A stretch of DNA of 64,000 nucleotides from Paraburkholderia lacunae (GCF_003353175.1 NZ_QHKS01000022.1:62251-126250), one strand, 5' to 3'. Shown: positions 36,177 through 44,926, counted from the first letter of the stretch. The notes: a model not told the origin generated them from the letters alone. Translations and numbers: made by a program.

Positions 36177-36668
36177 TCAGTGGATGCAGATGTCGGCCCA
36201 CTTCTCGACCGAATAGCGTCCGAGGATCGTCTGCACGAGCAGCACGCCCTTCTTCACCGCTTCGAAGCGGTAGGCGGCGCCCGCGGGCAGCAGCGCCTGG
36301 TGGCCGCGGCGCAGCCGCACGTAGCCCATCGACTGTCCCGCCGGCTGGCCTTCGAGCCGCACGCTGCCTTCGGTCTGCGCATCGACCAGCGGACCGTCCG
36401 ACGGCTTGATGAAGTAGACGTCGATCTCGCCGTCGAGCACGACCGCGAACTCGTCATGCGACGCAGCGAACCACGGCGACGAACCTTCCGCGCGCAGCGT
36501 CTCGATCACATACTTGAGATTCTTGCCGACGACGACTTTCTCATAAGGCTCGGCGCGGCTCGCCACGTCGAACACATTCGACATGGCGTAATGCTCCGGT
36601 TTGCCCTTGATGATTTCGATGGAGCCCTTCCGATAGTTGTCCAGGCTGCCGAACCAGGTCTGTTGCAT
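36177..36668 (-). CDS. hapC: Hydroquinone dioxygenase small subunit (HapC/PnpC type)
   Basis: A 163-residue cupin-like protein starting MQQTWFGSLDNYRKGSIEII, with VGKNLKYVIETLRAEGSSPW and HDEFAVVLDGEIDVYFIKP. This is the small partner subunit of type III hydroquinone dioxygenase. GGAGG lies six bases before the ATG, which defines the start within a much longer open frame. It is the first enzyme gene of the operon, behind its own 110-base leader and downstream of a terminator that closes lysR. Confidence 0.88.
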   Translation of the reverse strand: MQQTWFGSLDNYRKGSIEIIKGKPEHYAMSNVFDVASRAEPYEKVVVGKNLKYVIETLRAEGSSPWFAASHDEFAVVLDGEIDVYFIKPSDGPLVDAQTEGSVRLEGQPAGQSMGYVRLRRGHQALLPAGAAYRFEAVKKGVLLVQTILGRYSVEKWADICIH

Positions 36669-36778
36669 GTCTGCCTCCAGTTGATCTACGAATGTGCGTT
36701 GCTTGCATCGAAGATTAAGTGGCGCCAGGCGCAACAGCAATGTTCCGAGGGTCGGGAAACGCGAACCCTGAGTGCAGC

Positions 36779-36807
36779 AAAATCCCGCCAGGGAAACTAC
36801 CTGGCGG
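36779..36807 (-). terminator. Intrinsic terminator between lysR and hapC
   Basis: On the minus strand, 32 bases after the lysR stop, CCGCCAGG pairs with CCTGGCGG around a 7-base loop. Two bases later come four T residues. This suggests that lysR mRNA ends here and that the hapC promoter lies in 36669-36778. Confidence 0.65.
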
Positions 36808-36838
36808 CGAACCCGGGCGGACGGGGGTCCGGCTGAGC

Positions 36839-37804
36839 TCAGTCTTCGGCCAGTTCCTCGCCGACGCTTTTGGTCTCGTCGTCCGGCGGCGCAATGCCGA
36901 GCGCCTTGTCCCATTGCGGCTCGCGCAGATAGCGGGTGCGCAGGAAGTCGACGAAAGCCTTGACCTTGGTGGTCGAGCGATGCGAGGCGGGATACACCGC
37001 CGACAGCCACAGCGGCGGCGCCGCGTACTCCGGCAGCACGCGTTCGAGGCGATGCTCCAGCAGATCGGCGGCGGCGACCATGGTCGGCAAATAAACCACG
37101 CCCGCGCCGGCTCGCGCGAACTCCAGCAGCAGATGCACGCTATTGGTTTTCAGCACCGGGTTCAGCGCGATTTCGAAGCACTCGTTGCCGCGCATCAGCG
37201 GCCACTTGTCGCCCCACGGGTAGTACGAATAGCGGGCGAAGTCGTGCCGCAGCAAATCCAGCGGCGTTTCGATCAGCGGCTCTTCCTTCAGGTAGCCGGG
37301 CGCTGCACATAGCACGCCGCGCACTGGAAACAGACGCCGCTCGACCAGCAGGTTCGACGCCGGCGGATAGATCTGCAGCGCCAGATCGAAGCCTTCCTGA
37401 ACCGGATCGATGACCCGGTCGCTGACAGTTACGACGAATTCCACGCGTGGGTACGCGGCGCGGAATTCGATCAGCGTCTGCGAAAAATGCCCGAGCGCGA
37501 AGCCCGGCAGCACGTGCACATTGAGTGTACCGGCCAGCGCTTGCGGATCGCCGCGCGAACGTCCGGACAGATCGTGAACCTTGTTGACCAGTTCGGCGCA
37601 TTCGCGGTAGTAAGTCTCGCCGAGTTCCGACAGGCGCACGGCCCGCGTCGAACGATGAAACAGCGGCACGCCGAAATGGTCTTCGAGCTGTTTGACGCGC
37701 GAGGTCACCACCGATTTGGCGACGCCCAACTGGCGCGCGGCACCGGCGAAGCTCTGCGCTTCAGCGGCCCTCACGAACGCTTCCATCGACATGAAGAGGT
37801 CCAT
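36839..37804 (-). CDS. LysR-family regulator of the hydroquinone operon
   Basis: A 321-residue regulator. The winged helix-turn-helix covers residues 1-65 (FAGAARQLGVAKSVVTSRVKQLEDHFG and FHRSTRAVRLSE); the rest is a two-lobe effector domain. AGGAG lies six bases before the ATG at 37804, so the longer frame to 37906 is set aside. The gene points in the same direction as the operon rather than away from it, which is not the commonest LysR layout. Control of the hydroquinone genes is the natural inference, with a pathway intermediate as effector. Confidence 0.9.
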   Translation of the reverse strand: MDLFMSMEAFVRAAEAQSFAGAARQLGVAKSVVTSRVKQLEDHFGVPLFHRSTRAVRLSELGETYYRECAELVNKVHDLSGRSRGDPQALAGTLNVHVLPGFALGHFSQTLIEFRAAYPRVEFVVTVSDRVIDPVQEGFDLALQIYPPASNLLVERRLFPVRGVLCAAPGYLKEEPLIETPLDLLRHDFARYSYYPWGDKWPLMRGNECFEIALNPVLKTNSVHLLLEFARAGAGVVYLPTMVAAADLLEHRLERVLPEYAAPPLWLSAVYPASHRSTTKVKAFVDFLRTRYLREPQWDKALGIAPPDDETKSVGEELAED

Positions 37805-37909
37805 TACGTCTCCTGTGGCCGCTGTGCCCGCGGCCTGATATGCGGCTGAAGTGTAATCCCGTTTGCGGGGCGCTGTTGCGCCGGATTGCCGCGTCCGCTC
37901 ACACACTAC

Positions 37910-38524
37910 TCACGCATAGCGTGCGAGAAACATATCGGCAGCGGATTCCGCGACCTGCTTTTGTTCGGCTTTGCTGAGGGGACGCTGCCCCATCGTCACC
38001 TGCGGCCAGAAAGCGAACGCTTTCACGAGGCCTTGCAACTGCTGCGAGGCGAACATCGGGTCCGATGTCTTGAGGCGGCCAGCAGCAGCGGCCGCACGTA
38101 TCCACACAGTCAAATCTTCTTCGCGCTCGCCCATGCGGGCCACCATGTCGCGCGCGCGCTCAGGCGAATGAATGCCTGCCGCGATCGCAACGCGCGCGAG
38201 CGACAGGAATGCCTCGTCGTTCAAAAGGCTCAGCTTTTTCAATAGCAACTGGAGCAACTGCGCGCGCAACGGCTGAGAGTCGGAGTAAGCGGGTGCCTCG
38301 CCGGTGTCGCTCGAGTCCCACAACTGCCGCAGGATCGCCGCGAATAGCGCTTCCTTGCTCGGGAAATGGTTATAGACGGTACGCTTCGAAACGCCCGCGC
38401 GGGCGGCGATGCGGTCCATGCTGGTCGCGTCGAAGCCGGCGGCGAGAAACTCCTCGATGGCCGCTCCAATTACGGCGGCGCGCTTGCGATCGGTCAGGCG
38501 TAGCGGACTGGCACGGGTATTCAT
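37910..38524 (-). CDS. TetR-family transcriptional regulator
   Basis: A 204-residue repressor with an N-terminal TetR helix-turn-helix (AAIEEFLAAGFDATSMDRIAARAGVSKRTVYNHFPSKEALF) and a C-terminal helical region typical of the TetR_C group that follows such domains. The start is either ATG at 38524 or the adjoining GTG at 38527. It diverges from the metallo-hydrolase gene 83 bases away, so it very likely represses that gene and itself through the shared region. The inducer is unknown. Confidence 0.88.
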   Translation of the reverse strand: MNTRASPLRLTDRKRAAVIGAAIEEFLAAGFDATSMDRIAARAGVSKRTVYNHFPSKEALFAAILRQLWDSSDTGEAPAYSDSQPLRAQLLQLLLKKLSLLNDEAFLSLARVAIAAGIHSPERARDMVARMGEREEDLTVWIRAAAAAGRLKTSDPMFASQQLQGLVKAFAFWPQVTMGQRPLSKAEQKQVAESAADMFLARYA

Positions 38525-38607
38525 CACTAAATTTTACACCAGGCGGTTTACTTTTCTCGATAACAAACTACACTCCACAGTCTACTTTCCGTTTCGGGAC
38601 GGCTTAC

Positions 38608-39705
38608 ATGACATCGTTCACCGCTTCTATCCACCGCGCTTTGGGCTTGACAGCAGCGCGACGCGGGCGCGAATTGTTCGACTCCTCAGTTCAGCATGAC
38701 GGCGAGCGCTTTCGCAACGTCAAGCCGCGTCCCGCCGAAGGAATCGGCAAGACCTTGAGCATCGCGTGGAATGTGTTGTTCAGGAAGCCGGACGGCACTG
38801 CGCCGGCCAGCACCCTGCCCGTCGATGCGCTGACGCGCGAACAGCTTGAAGCGGCGCCTGATCGCAGCCTGTATCGCCTCGGGCATTCGACCATGCTGCT
38901 CAAACTGCGCGGACAGTTCTGGCTGACCGACCCGGTCTTCGCCGAACGTGCATCGCCGTTCCGGCGCTTCGGTCCAAAGCGTTTTCATGCACCGCCCATT
39001 GCGCTCGCCGACTTGCCGCCGCTGCGCGGCGTGATTCTGTCGCACGACCACTACGACCACCTGGACCGCGAGACGGTGCTCGCGCTAGCCCGTACGACGA
39101 GCGTATTTCTGACGCCGCTGGGCGTTGGCGACCGGCTGATCGAGTGGGGTATCGATGCGTCGAAGGTCCGCCAGTTCGACTGGTGGCAAGGGGTCGAGAT
39201 CGACGGTCTGGCGTTGACAGCGACGCCGGCCCAGCATTTCTCCGGCCGCAGTCTCTTCGACGGCAACAGCACCTTGTGGGCCTCGTGGGTGATCGTCGAC
39301 GGCGATCTGCGCGTGTTCTTCAGCGGCGACACAGGCTACTTCGACGGTTTCAGGACCATCGGCGAGCGGCTCGGTCCATTCGACGTGACGCTGCTCGAAA
39401 CGGGCGCCTACGACGCCCAATGGCCATACGTCCACATGCAGCCCGACGAAACCATACAGGCGCACCTCGATCTGCGCGGCCGCTGGCTGACACCGGTCCA
39501 CAACGGCACATTCGATCTGGCAATGCATCGCTGGCAGGAACCGTTCGAGCGCGTGATGGGGCTCGCCGCCGCGCACGGCATTCCGCTCGCGACGCCGCGC
39601 ATGGGAGAGCGGCTGGATCTGGCCGCGCCGCACCGAGGCGAGCGGTGGTGGCGCGAGGTCGCCGAGATTCTGCCCGCCGGGAAATTGTCGGGATTGACGC
39701 CGTAG
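38608..39705 (+). CDS. MBL-fold metallo-hydrolase (UlaG/NAPE-PLD-like)
   Basis: A 365-residue hydrolase of the metallo-beta-lactamase fold. The metal-binding motif SHDHYDHLD is at about residue 150, the His in TPAQHFSGRS and the Asp in FFSGDTGYFDGF follow, and a late His occurs in TPVHNGTFDLA. The closest remembered relatives are the UlaG and NAPE-phospholipase D-like groups. The open frame runs upstream to 38209 through the regulator gene; the ATG at 38608 is taken. It is probably regulated by the divergent TetR gene. The substrate is not known. Confidence 0.85.
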   Translation: MTSFTASIHRALGLTAARRGRELFDSSVQHDGERFRNVKPRPAEGIGKTLSIAWNVLFRKPDGTAPASTLPVDALTREQLEAAPDRSLYRLGHSTMLLKLRGQFWLTDPVFAERASPFRRFGPKRFHAPPIALADLPPLRGVILSHDHYDHLDRETVLALARTTSVFLTPLGVGDRLIEWGIDASKVRQFDWWQGVEIDGLALTATPAQHFSGRSLFDGNSTLWASWVIVDGDLRVFFSGDTGYFDGFRTIGERLGPFDVTLLETGAYDAQWPYVHMQPDETIQAHLDLRGRWLTPVHNGTFDLAMHRWQEPFERVMGLAAAHGIPLATPRMGERLDLAAPHRGERWWREVAEILPAGKLSGLTP

Positions 39706-40360
39706 ACAAGGCCGGCATCGAACTGGCGCGCACGATTGCGGATGGGTAGATGAAATGGGTTCACGGAACCCATCCGCGCGCCGCCGATCGATTCTACGGC
39801 TTCGCAACATAAGTTGTACTTCGCATAACGATCTCGCTCACCCCTCGTTTCTTACCGCGACAAAGCCGTCACATGAACCGGCGTCGCGAACCGAAGAGCA
39901 AGCCGCGCCAGTCACCGCACAGCCTGTTACGGTATGCCGGCCGGAGTGGTCCGCAACGGTAGGAAGCAGCCATTGTCCTGGCGCTGTCGGGTCGATTTAT
40001 CAGTGACGTAAGGCAGCGCGAACTCGACCGTCTGAAGGTCGCCAGAGCCGGCATAGGTCTCACACGCCACACGCGGCGGCATATACGGCACTAACCTCAC
40101 GAACCTTGCTCTGAATGATGCTGACCGGCGAGAGTCGTCCATCACATCACGACCATTTGAACTCGGCCGGGAAGTTCGGCCGCTTATATACGCCGCCTGC
40201 GGCGCGCTCGTCCCACGTCTTGTCCACTTTGGTGTGCGCAATAATTTGGGGGACACCAAATTACCCAAAACCTCAATCAACCGGCCAGAACGGCCCTCAC
40301 GAGTTGCTTACCAACGGACCGCCGCCGGGCTAATTGCGGAGACGTGACCTGGATGGTGGG
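39706..40360. other. Long region without a recognised gene
   Basis: Between the hydrolase and the toxin-antitoxin module no reading frame of family likeness is present. The A+T content rises towards the right end, and the sequence around 40240-40270 is unlike its neighbours. It may be a scar left when the module was inserted. Confidence 0.4.
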
Positions 40361-40417
40361 AAGTAATAACATTGTGTTGACACTTCTGCTTTTTTAGGGA
40401 TAACATTGTTATTACTT
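40361..40417 (+). promoter_or_regulatory. Promoter with flanking operator arms for mazEF
   Basis: TTGACA (40377-40382) and TAACAT (40401-40406) are separated by 18 bases, a near-consensus sigma-70 promoter. It is framed by inverted arms AAGTAATAAC (40361-40370) and GTTATTACTT (40408-40417). A second palindrome, ATAACATTGTTAT, overlaps the -10 box. This is the layout expected for autorepression by a dimeric AbrB-fold antitoxin. Confidence 0.75.
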
Positions 40418-40432
40418 TTTTGGGAGGGGTCT

Positions 40433-40681
40433 ATGAGAACGACGATTCGCAGAATGGGAAATTCGCAGGGCGTACTGATTCCGAAGCCCGTCCTTGCGCA
40501 ATTGGGACTGGAGAACGAAGTGGAAATGGAAGTCGAAAACGACGCGATTGTGCTGCGACGCCCGAGGCATAAGAGCCGCGAAGGCTGGGCGGTAGCGAGC
40601 AAGGCTCTTGCCGAGAGTGGCGACGATGCGCTGGTGATGGGCGAATTCCCGAACGCCGACGACGCGGAGCTTGCATGGTAG
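40433..40681 (+). CDS. mazE: MazE-type antitoxin (AbrB/SpoVT fold)
   Basis: An 82-residue antitoxin. The N-terminal half is the AbrB-type swapped-hairpin DNA-binding domain (TIRRMGNSQGVLIPKPVLAQL). The acidic C-terminus (ESGDDALVMGEFPNADDAEL) is the usual toxin-wrapping tail. GGGAGGGG lies before the ATG, and the frame upstream of it is ignored. It overlaps the toxin gene by seven bases and is expected to repress its own promoter at 40361-40417. Confidence 0.9.
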   Translation: MRTTIRRMGNSQGVLIPKPVLAQLGLENEVEMEVENDAIVLRRPRHKSREGWAVASKALAESGDDALVMGEFPNADDAELAW

Positions 40682-40995
40682 TGCGCGGGGAGGTCTGGTT
40701 AGTCGCGCTCGATCCGACGCTCGGCAGCGAGATTCAAAAAACGCGACCTTGTGTTGTTGTTTCGCCCCCTGAAATGCACGACCACTTGCGGACAGCTATC
40801 GTCGCACCGATGACTTCGAAGGGCCGCTCGGCGCCCTTTCGGATTCCAGTGACGTTCAAGGGCAAACAGGGTTTGATCCTGCTAGATCAGATTCGCGCAG
40901 TAGATAAAGCGCGCTTGGTAAAGAAAGAAGGCTCTGTGGCCGATAAAACGTTGTTGGACACGCTGCGGACATTGCAGGAAGTCTTTGCGGAATAG
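40675..40995 (+). CDS. mazF: MazF/PemK-type mRNA endonuclease toxin
   Basis: A 106-residue toxin of the PemK/MazF fold with the hallmark opening VVRGEVWLVALDPTLGSEIQ-KTRPCVVVS, the central IVAPMTSKG and the LLDQIRAVDKARL strand. Family members cut mRNA at short sites; the Arg in KTRPC and the Thr in PMTSK are the usual active-site positions. The start lies inside the antitoxin gene, as in other pairs of the family. The module appears intact. Confidence 0.92.
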   Translation: MVVRGEVWLVALDPTLGSEIQKTRPCVVVSPPEMHDHLRTAIVAPMTSKGRSAPFRIPVTFKGKQGLILLDQIRAVDKARLVKKEGSVADKTLLDTLRTLQEVFAE

Positions 40996-41106
40996 GAAAA
41001 AAGAGGGATCAAATGAGAAAGACAATGCTCACCCGACGCGGCAGGCCGTAGCCGCCCCGCAAGAGACGCTCGACTTTCTCGATAGCGGACGCTGGCCAAC
41101 GATTAA

Positions 41107-42021
41107 CTAGTGGTCGCCCGGGAGCTGAAACGCCCCTTCCATCACGCTAACGCATTTGCCGCCGACACGCACCCTTGCATGACCACCATGCGTATCCACT
41201 TTCGCGAACAGGATGCTCGGGCGCCCCATGTCCACGCCTTGGGCGACGCACAACGACAGTTCCTCTAAACCCCGGATCTGAGCAATGAGTGCCGCCGTTG
41301 CCGCTGTCGCGCTGCCCGTGGCCGGGTCTTCCGTCATGCGCGATGTGAACATCCGCGCCTCCAGGTCACAGTGAGTTCCGGGGCTTGCGTGGTCGATATC
41401 GCGCGTATAGGCGTAGATGGACACGGCACCGTCAATCGGAAGCAAGCCTCTGAACGCCACGAGATTCGGCACACACCGCCGTAGAGCATCGCGTGAAGCA
41501 AGTTCAACGACGAGGAATGGAAGGCCAACAGAGGCGACCTGGGGCGGATGAGCATCGGTCCGGACGTCGTCAGGGGTGAGTGAGAGACACGCGGCCACCT
41601 CGCTTGCGGTGACATGTGACAGTCGCGCCAACGGTTCCGGCGCAATAAGCTCAGCGCCGACCACGGCCCCACCCTCCTTCAGCTGGTTGACAGGAACCAG
41701 GCCGGCTAACTCCTCGAAGACGAGCAGATCTGGCAACGGATCCCGACCGGACGCCGCTTTTGCGGCGAGCACAAATGCCGTGCCGATGTTCGGGTGTCCG
41801 GCGAAGGGTATCTCGCGGCTCGGCGTAAAAATTCTCACCCAGGCAGTATTGGCGGCATCGCGGGGAGGCAACACGAATGTCGTTTCACTGTAAGCGAACT
41901 CGCTTGCGATTGCCTGCATCTGACTGGTTGATAAGCCAGCGGCATCGAGTACGATCGCGACCGGATTGCCTTTGAATTTCTCGTCGGTGAATACATCAGC
42001 GGTAACGTAGCGGCGATTCAT
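41107..42021 (-). CDS. PhzF-family isomerase-like protein
   Basis: A 304-residue protein of the PhzF/diaminopimelate-epimerase-like fold: it opens RRYVTADVFTDEKFKGNPVAIVLDA, has the family's catalytic Glu in FAYSETTFV, and near the end FTSRMTEDPATGSATAAT. PhzF enzymes isomerise a phenazine precursor, but most bacterial members are of unknown use, and no phenazine genes are nearby. CGAGG lies before the ATG at 42021. The longer frame towards the IS element has no family match. It is an intact gene next to a rearranged region. Confidence 0.87.
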   Translation of the reverse strand: MNRRYVTADVFTDEKFKGNPVAIVLDAAGLSTSQMQAIASEFAYSETTFVLPPRDAANTAWVRIFTPSREIPFAGHPNIGTAFVLAAKAASGRDPLPDLLVFEELAGLVPVNQLKEGGAVVGAELIAPEPLARLSHVTASEVAACLSLTPDDVRTDAHPPQVASVGLPFLVVELASRDALRRCVPNLVAFRGLLPIDGAVSIYAYTRDIDHASPGTHCDLEARMFTSRMTEDPATGSATAATAALIAQIRGLEELSLCVAQGVDMGRPSILFAKVDTHGGHARVRVGGKCVSVMEGAFQLPGDH

Positions 42022-42241
42022 TGGGTTCCTCGGTTTATTAACGACATTGCTAACGATGTACCCCATTATCGCTATGAGCCGCCACTGAGACAGATACAGT
42101 TCTGCCTCGATAGACCGGGCCAACTCGTCGAATGACCGGGTTAGCAATGATTGGCCTGTCGCGCCACACGACCGAGCTAGGCTTGCGTCGTCCCGGAACC
42201 GATTTTGTCCAACGACGACAAGACGTCCTCCGGCAAGTGCA

Positions 42242-42265
42242 GGAGATAAGGTCAAGTCTGGTGTA
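42242..42265. repeat. Left terminal inverted repeat of the IS256-family element
   Basis: Reads GGAGATAAGG TCAAGTCTGG TGTA. Compared with the other end it keeps GGAG-TAA-GTC-A--CTGGTGTA, with about 19 of 24 positions shared. A further AGTTGA block follows at slightly different spacing. Confidence 0.75.
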
Positions 42266-42288
42266 TGGGCAGTTGATGGCCGGCGACG

Positions 42289-43544
42289 TCAGGCGGCGAG
42301 TTTCTGCTGAACCGGTCGATCGTCTTGCACCGGTTCGCCGTCCCTGAAGGCAATGCCCTTCAGCAGCAGCTTGATCTGTTCGGGGCCGTTAATGCGGCGC
42401 CAGGTTTTCTCAGCTTCCTCGATCAGCTTGAATGCCAGACCAAGGAAGGTTGGTCGCGACACGCAGTTGCGCGTGCGCGTCGTACGGTGGCGCACCGTCG
42501 CGAACGTCGATTCAATCGCATTCGTGGTGCGCAAATGCTGCCAGTGCTCGGCCGGGAAGTCGTAAAACGCCAGCAGGCTTTCCCGGTCCTTCTTCAACGT
42601 CTCTGTTGCCTTCGGATATTTCGCCGCGTAGACCGTCACGAAACGGTCAAACGCGGCATACGCGTCGGTGCGCGTGGCGGCCATCCAGATCGCCTGCAGA
42701 TCTGCTTTGGCTGTGACTTCGGCAGTGCATTCAGGACGTTGCCCATTTTGTGGAACCAGCAGCGCTGGCCTCGCGTCGCAGGAAACACTTCTTCCAATGC
42801 GGCCCAGAAACCCATTGCGCCATCGCCGACGGCCAGCAGCGGACCACACTGCAAGCCACGCGACTTCAGATCGAGCAATAACTCCTGCCAGGACGCCTTC
42901 GACTCGCGATACCCGTCGCCGATTGCCACACGCTCCTTGCGACCATCCGGCCTCACGCCGATGATCACCAGCAGGCACTGGCCGTCCGAGTGCTCACTAC
43001 GCAGACCGGTATGAATGCCGTCAACCCACCAATACACGTAGCGGGACTTCGACAGATCACGCTGGCTCCACTTGGCATGCTCGTCGGCCCATTGTGTTTT
43101 CAGGCGACTCACCACGTTTGCCGACAAACCTTTGGCATCGTCGCCCAGCAGCACGCTCAGCGCCTCACTCATGTCGCCAGTGGAAATGCCCTTCAGATAC
43201 AGCCACGGCAGCGCGGCGCTCACACGTGGTGACTTCCTCACATACGGCGGCACGATCGAGGAATTGAACTTCACGCCTGATCCCGAGCGATCGCGCACCT
43301 TCGGCACTTTCACCGCAATCGGCCCGGCCGCCGTCAACACCTCGCGTTCCGGCAAATAGCCATTGCGCACCACGGCGCGTTGACCGTGCATGGTCTTGAC
43401 GTTCGCGAACCGCTCCATCAGTTCTGCCAGCTCCGCTTCAACCGCTTGTTGAATCACTTGCCGCGCCCCTTGACGGACCAATTCGTCCAGGCCGAGACTG
43501 ACACCCGATAGACCGATGACCTTTTTTTCCGTAAACTTGCTCAT
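42289..43544 (-). pseudogene. IS256-family transposase, frameshifted
   Basis: The first part (MSKFTEKKVIGLSGV... from 43544) carries the mutator-type transposase core with the first Asp in YWWVDGIHTG and the second in LLAVGDGAMGFW. At about 42720, soon after NVLNALPKS, the frame breaks. The second part continues in another frame with ADLQAIWMA and holds the catalytic Glu in NAIESTFATVRHRT, ending at 42289. IS256 transposases are normally made from one frame without programmed shifting, so this copy is probably inactive unless the shift is a sequencing error. Confidence 0.85.
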
Positions 43545-43628
43545 GGTGGATGGTTTTGTTGTTCGCTGGTTTCCGACTTCGACAATCAGATTCTCAGCTG
43601 AAACCGCCACCGCCTTCAACTTCCCGCC

Positions 43629-44828
43629 TCAACTCCCTCGTACACCAGTTTCGACTTTAGCTCCGTTGCCGATCAGGTTCGTCACCGCGCGGGCCTCGTT
43701 GAGGAAGCGATCAACGCCTAGCAACAGCACTAGTCCAGACACGGGGATTTTATGCATCGAGGCCAGCGTGGCAGCCAGCGCGACGAATCCGGCTCCGGCT
43801 ACACCCGCGGACCCTTTGGATGTCAGCAGCAACACGCCGAGAAGCAGCAACTGATCCCAGATCGTCAGGTGGATATTCATCGCTTGCGCAACAAACATTG
43901 AGGCCATGGTCAGGTAGATCGCCGTACCGTCGGCATTGAAGGTATAGCCCGTAGGCAACACCATCCCGACTACGGGCCGTGAACAACCCAGCTTCTCCAT
44001 TTTGATAAGCATCTGCGGGAGCACCGCTTCAGTCGAAGCTGTACCGAGCGTGATGAAGATTTCGTCCTTGATGTAGCGGAGATACTTCCACAGCGACAAT
44101 CTGCTCATCCGCTTCACCAGGCCAAGCACAACGACCACGAAGAAGATCGAGGTCAGGTAAAGGCACAGCATCAGCTGGCCGAACGATGCCAGCGTGCCAA
44201 TGCCGTACTTCGCGATGGTAAAGGCCATGCCGCCAAAGGCACCGATGGGCGCGACGTACATCACGATTCGCACGACACCGAACATGCCCTGGAGGAACAT
44301 GTCGAGCATGTCGACGAACGGCGCAGTGCGGGGCCCAAGTCTGGCGAGAGCGATTGCGAGCAGAAGCGAAAAGAAGATGATGGGCAGGATGTCTCCATTC
44401 GCAAACGCTCCGACAATGCTGTTCGGAACGATGCTCATGAAGAACTCAAGCATCCCGTGCTGCTGTGCCGCATGGGTATAGGTAGAAATGGACGAACTGT
44501 CGATGTGCGCGGGGTCAATGTTCATACCACTGCCCGGCTTGATGACGTTCACGACGACAAGGCCAACCGCGAGAGCAATCGTTGAGGCAATTTCGAAGTA
44601 AATGACCGCCTTGACGCCAACGCGACCGGCCTCATGAAGGTCGTTCATGCGCGCAATGCCGACAACAACAGATGCAAAAATGATCGGGGCAAGCAGCATC
44701 CGGATCAGTTTGATGAACAGGTCACCGAGTGGTTTAAGTTGAGAACCGATGTCAGGGTAGAAATGTCCGACGAGGACACCGGCAACAATGCCAATCAGAA
44801 CCTGTACTGCCTGTCGTTGCCACAGCAT
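43629..44828 (-). CDS. dctA: C4-dicarboxylate transporter DctA, 3' end replaced by IS
   Basis: A 399-residue proton/dicarboxylate symporter of the DAACS family, with LLAPIIFASVVVGIARM, the serine-rich segment FFSLLLAIAL, TLGTASTEAVLPQML and the substrate motif GYTFNADGTAIYL. Full-length relatives have about 428 residues. Here the homology stops after RAVTNLIGNG, and the last nine residues (AKVETGVRG and one more) are read from the IS end. The start at 44828 has AAGGGA upstream; an earlier GTG at 44852 is not supported. The loss of about 30 C-terminal residues may or may not abolish transport. Confidence 0.85.
   Translation of the reverse strand: MLWQRQAVQVLIGIVAGVLVGHFYPDIGSQLKPLGDLFIKLIRMLLAPIIFASVVVGIARMNDLHEAGRVGVKAVIYFEIASTIALAVGLVVVNVIKPGSGMNIDPAHIDSSSISTYTHAAQQHGMLEFFMSIVPNSIVGAFANGDILPIIFFSLLLAIALARLGPRTAPFVDMLDMFLQGMFGVVRIVMYVAPIGAFGGMAFTIAKYGIGTLASFGQLMLCLYLTSIFFVVVVLGLVKRMSRLSLWKYLRYIKDEIFITLGTASTEAVLPQMLIKMEKLGCSRPVVGMVLPTGYTFNADGTAIYLTMASMFVAQAMNIHLTIWDQLLLLGVLLLTSKGSAGVAGAGFVALAATLASMHKIPVSGLVLLLGVDRFLNEARAVTNLIGNGAKVETGVRGS
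43641..43664. repeat. Right terminal inverted repeat of the IS256-family element
   Basis: On the minus strand this reads GGAGCTAAAG TCGAAACTGG TGTA, matching the left end in CTGGTGTA and most of the preceding bases. It supplies the last codons and new stop codon of the truncated dctA gene. Confidence 0.75.
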
Positions 44829-44926
44829 CCGGTCCCTTTCAAGAGCGGGCACAAGCGCCCTGCTATTACGGCTTTCATGGTTGCAATGGGGCTACACTGA
44901 AAGAGCAATCGAAGCAGGAGAAAGCC

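Larger units (their letters stand above)
42242..43664. mobile_element. IS256-family insertion sequence
   Basis: A 1423-base element bounded by imperfect inverted repeats (GGAGATAAGG... on the left, GGAGCTAAAG... on the right on the opposite strand) around one transposase frame that is broken. The length and the transposase type fit IS256. The 8-base flanks (CAAGTGCA on the left, GTTGCCGA on the right) are not direct repeats, so a simple insertion with target duplication is not visible. The right end lies inside the 3' part of dctA. Confidence 0.85.

Noticed and set aside
35144..36668. HapC/HapD pair as gentisate or homogentisate dioxygenase
   Set aside because: Those enzymes are single-gene products with different motifs; the two-subunit arrangement and the following dehydrogenase and reductase fit hydroquinone cleavage.
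41107..42021. Phenazine biosynthesis
   Set aside because: Only a phzF-like gene is present; such proteins are common in bacteria that make no phenazines.
41107..42255. A longer phzF gene starting near the IS element
   Set aside because: Family likeness begins at 42021 with a good ribosome site; the upstream residues do not match PhzF or any other family I know.
42289..43544. Two transposase frames as a programmed frameshift
   Set aside because: IS256-family elements use a single frame, and no slippery sequence with a pseudoknot could be seen at 42720. A simple mutation is more likely.
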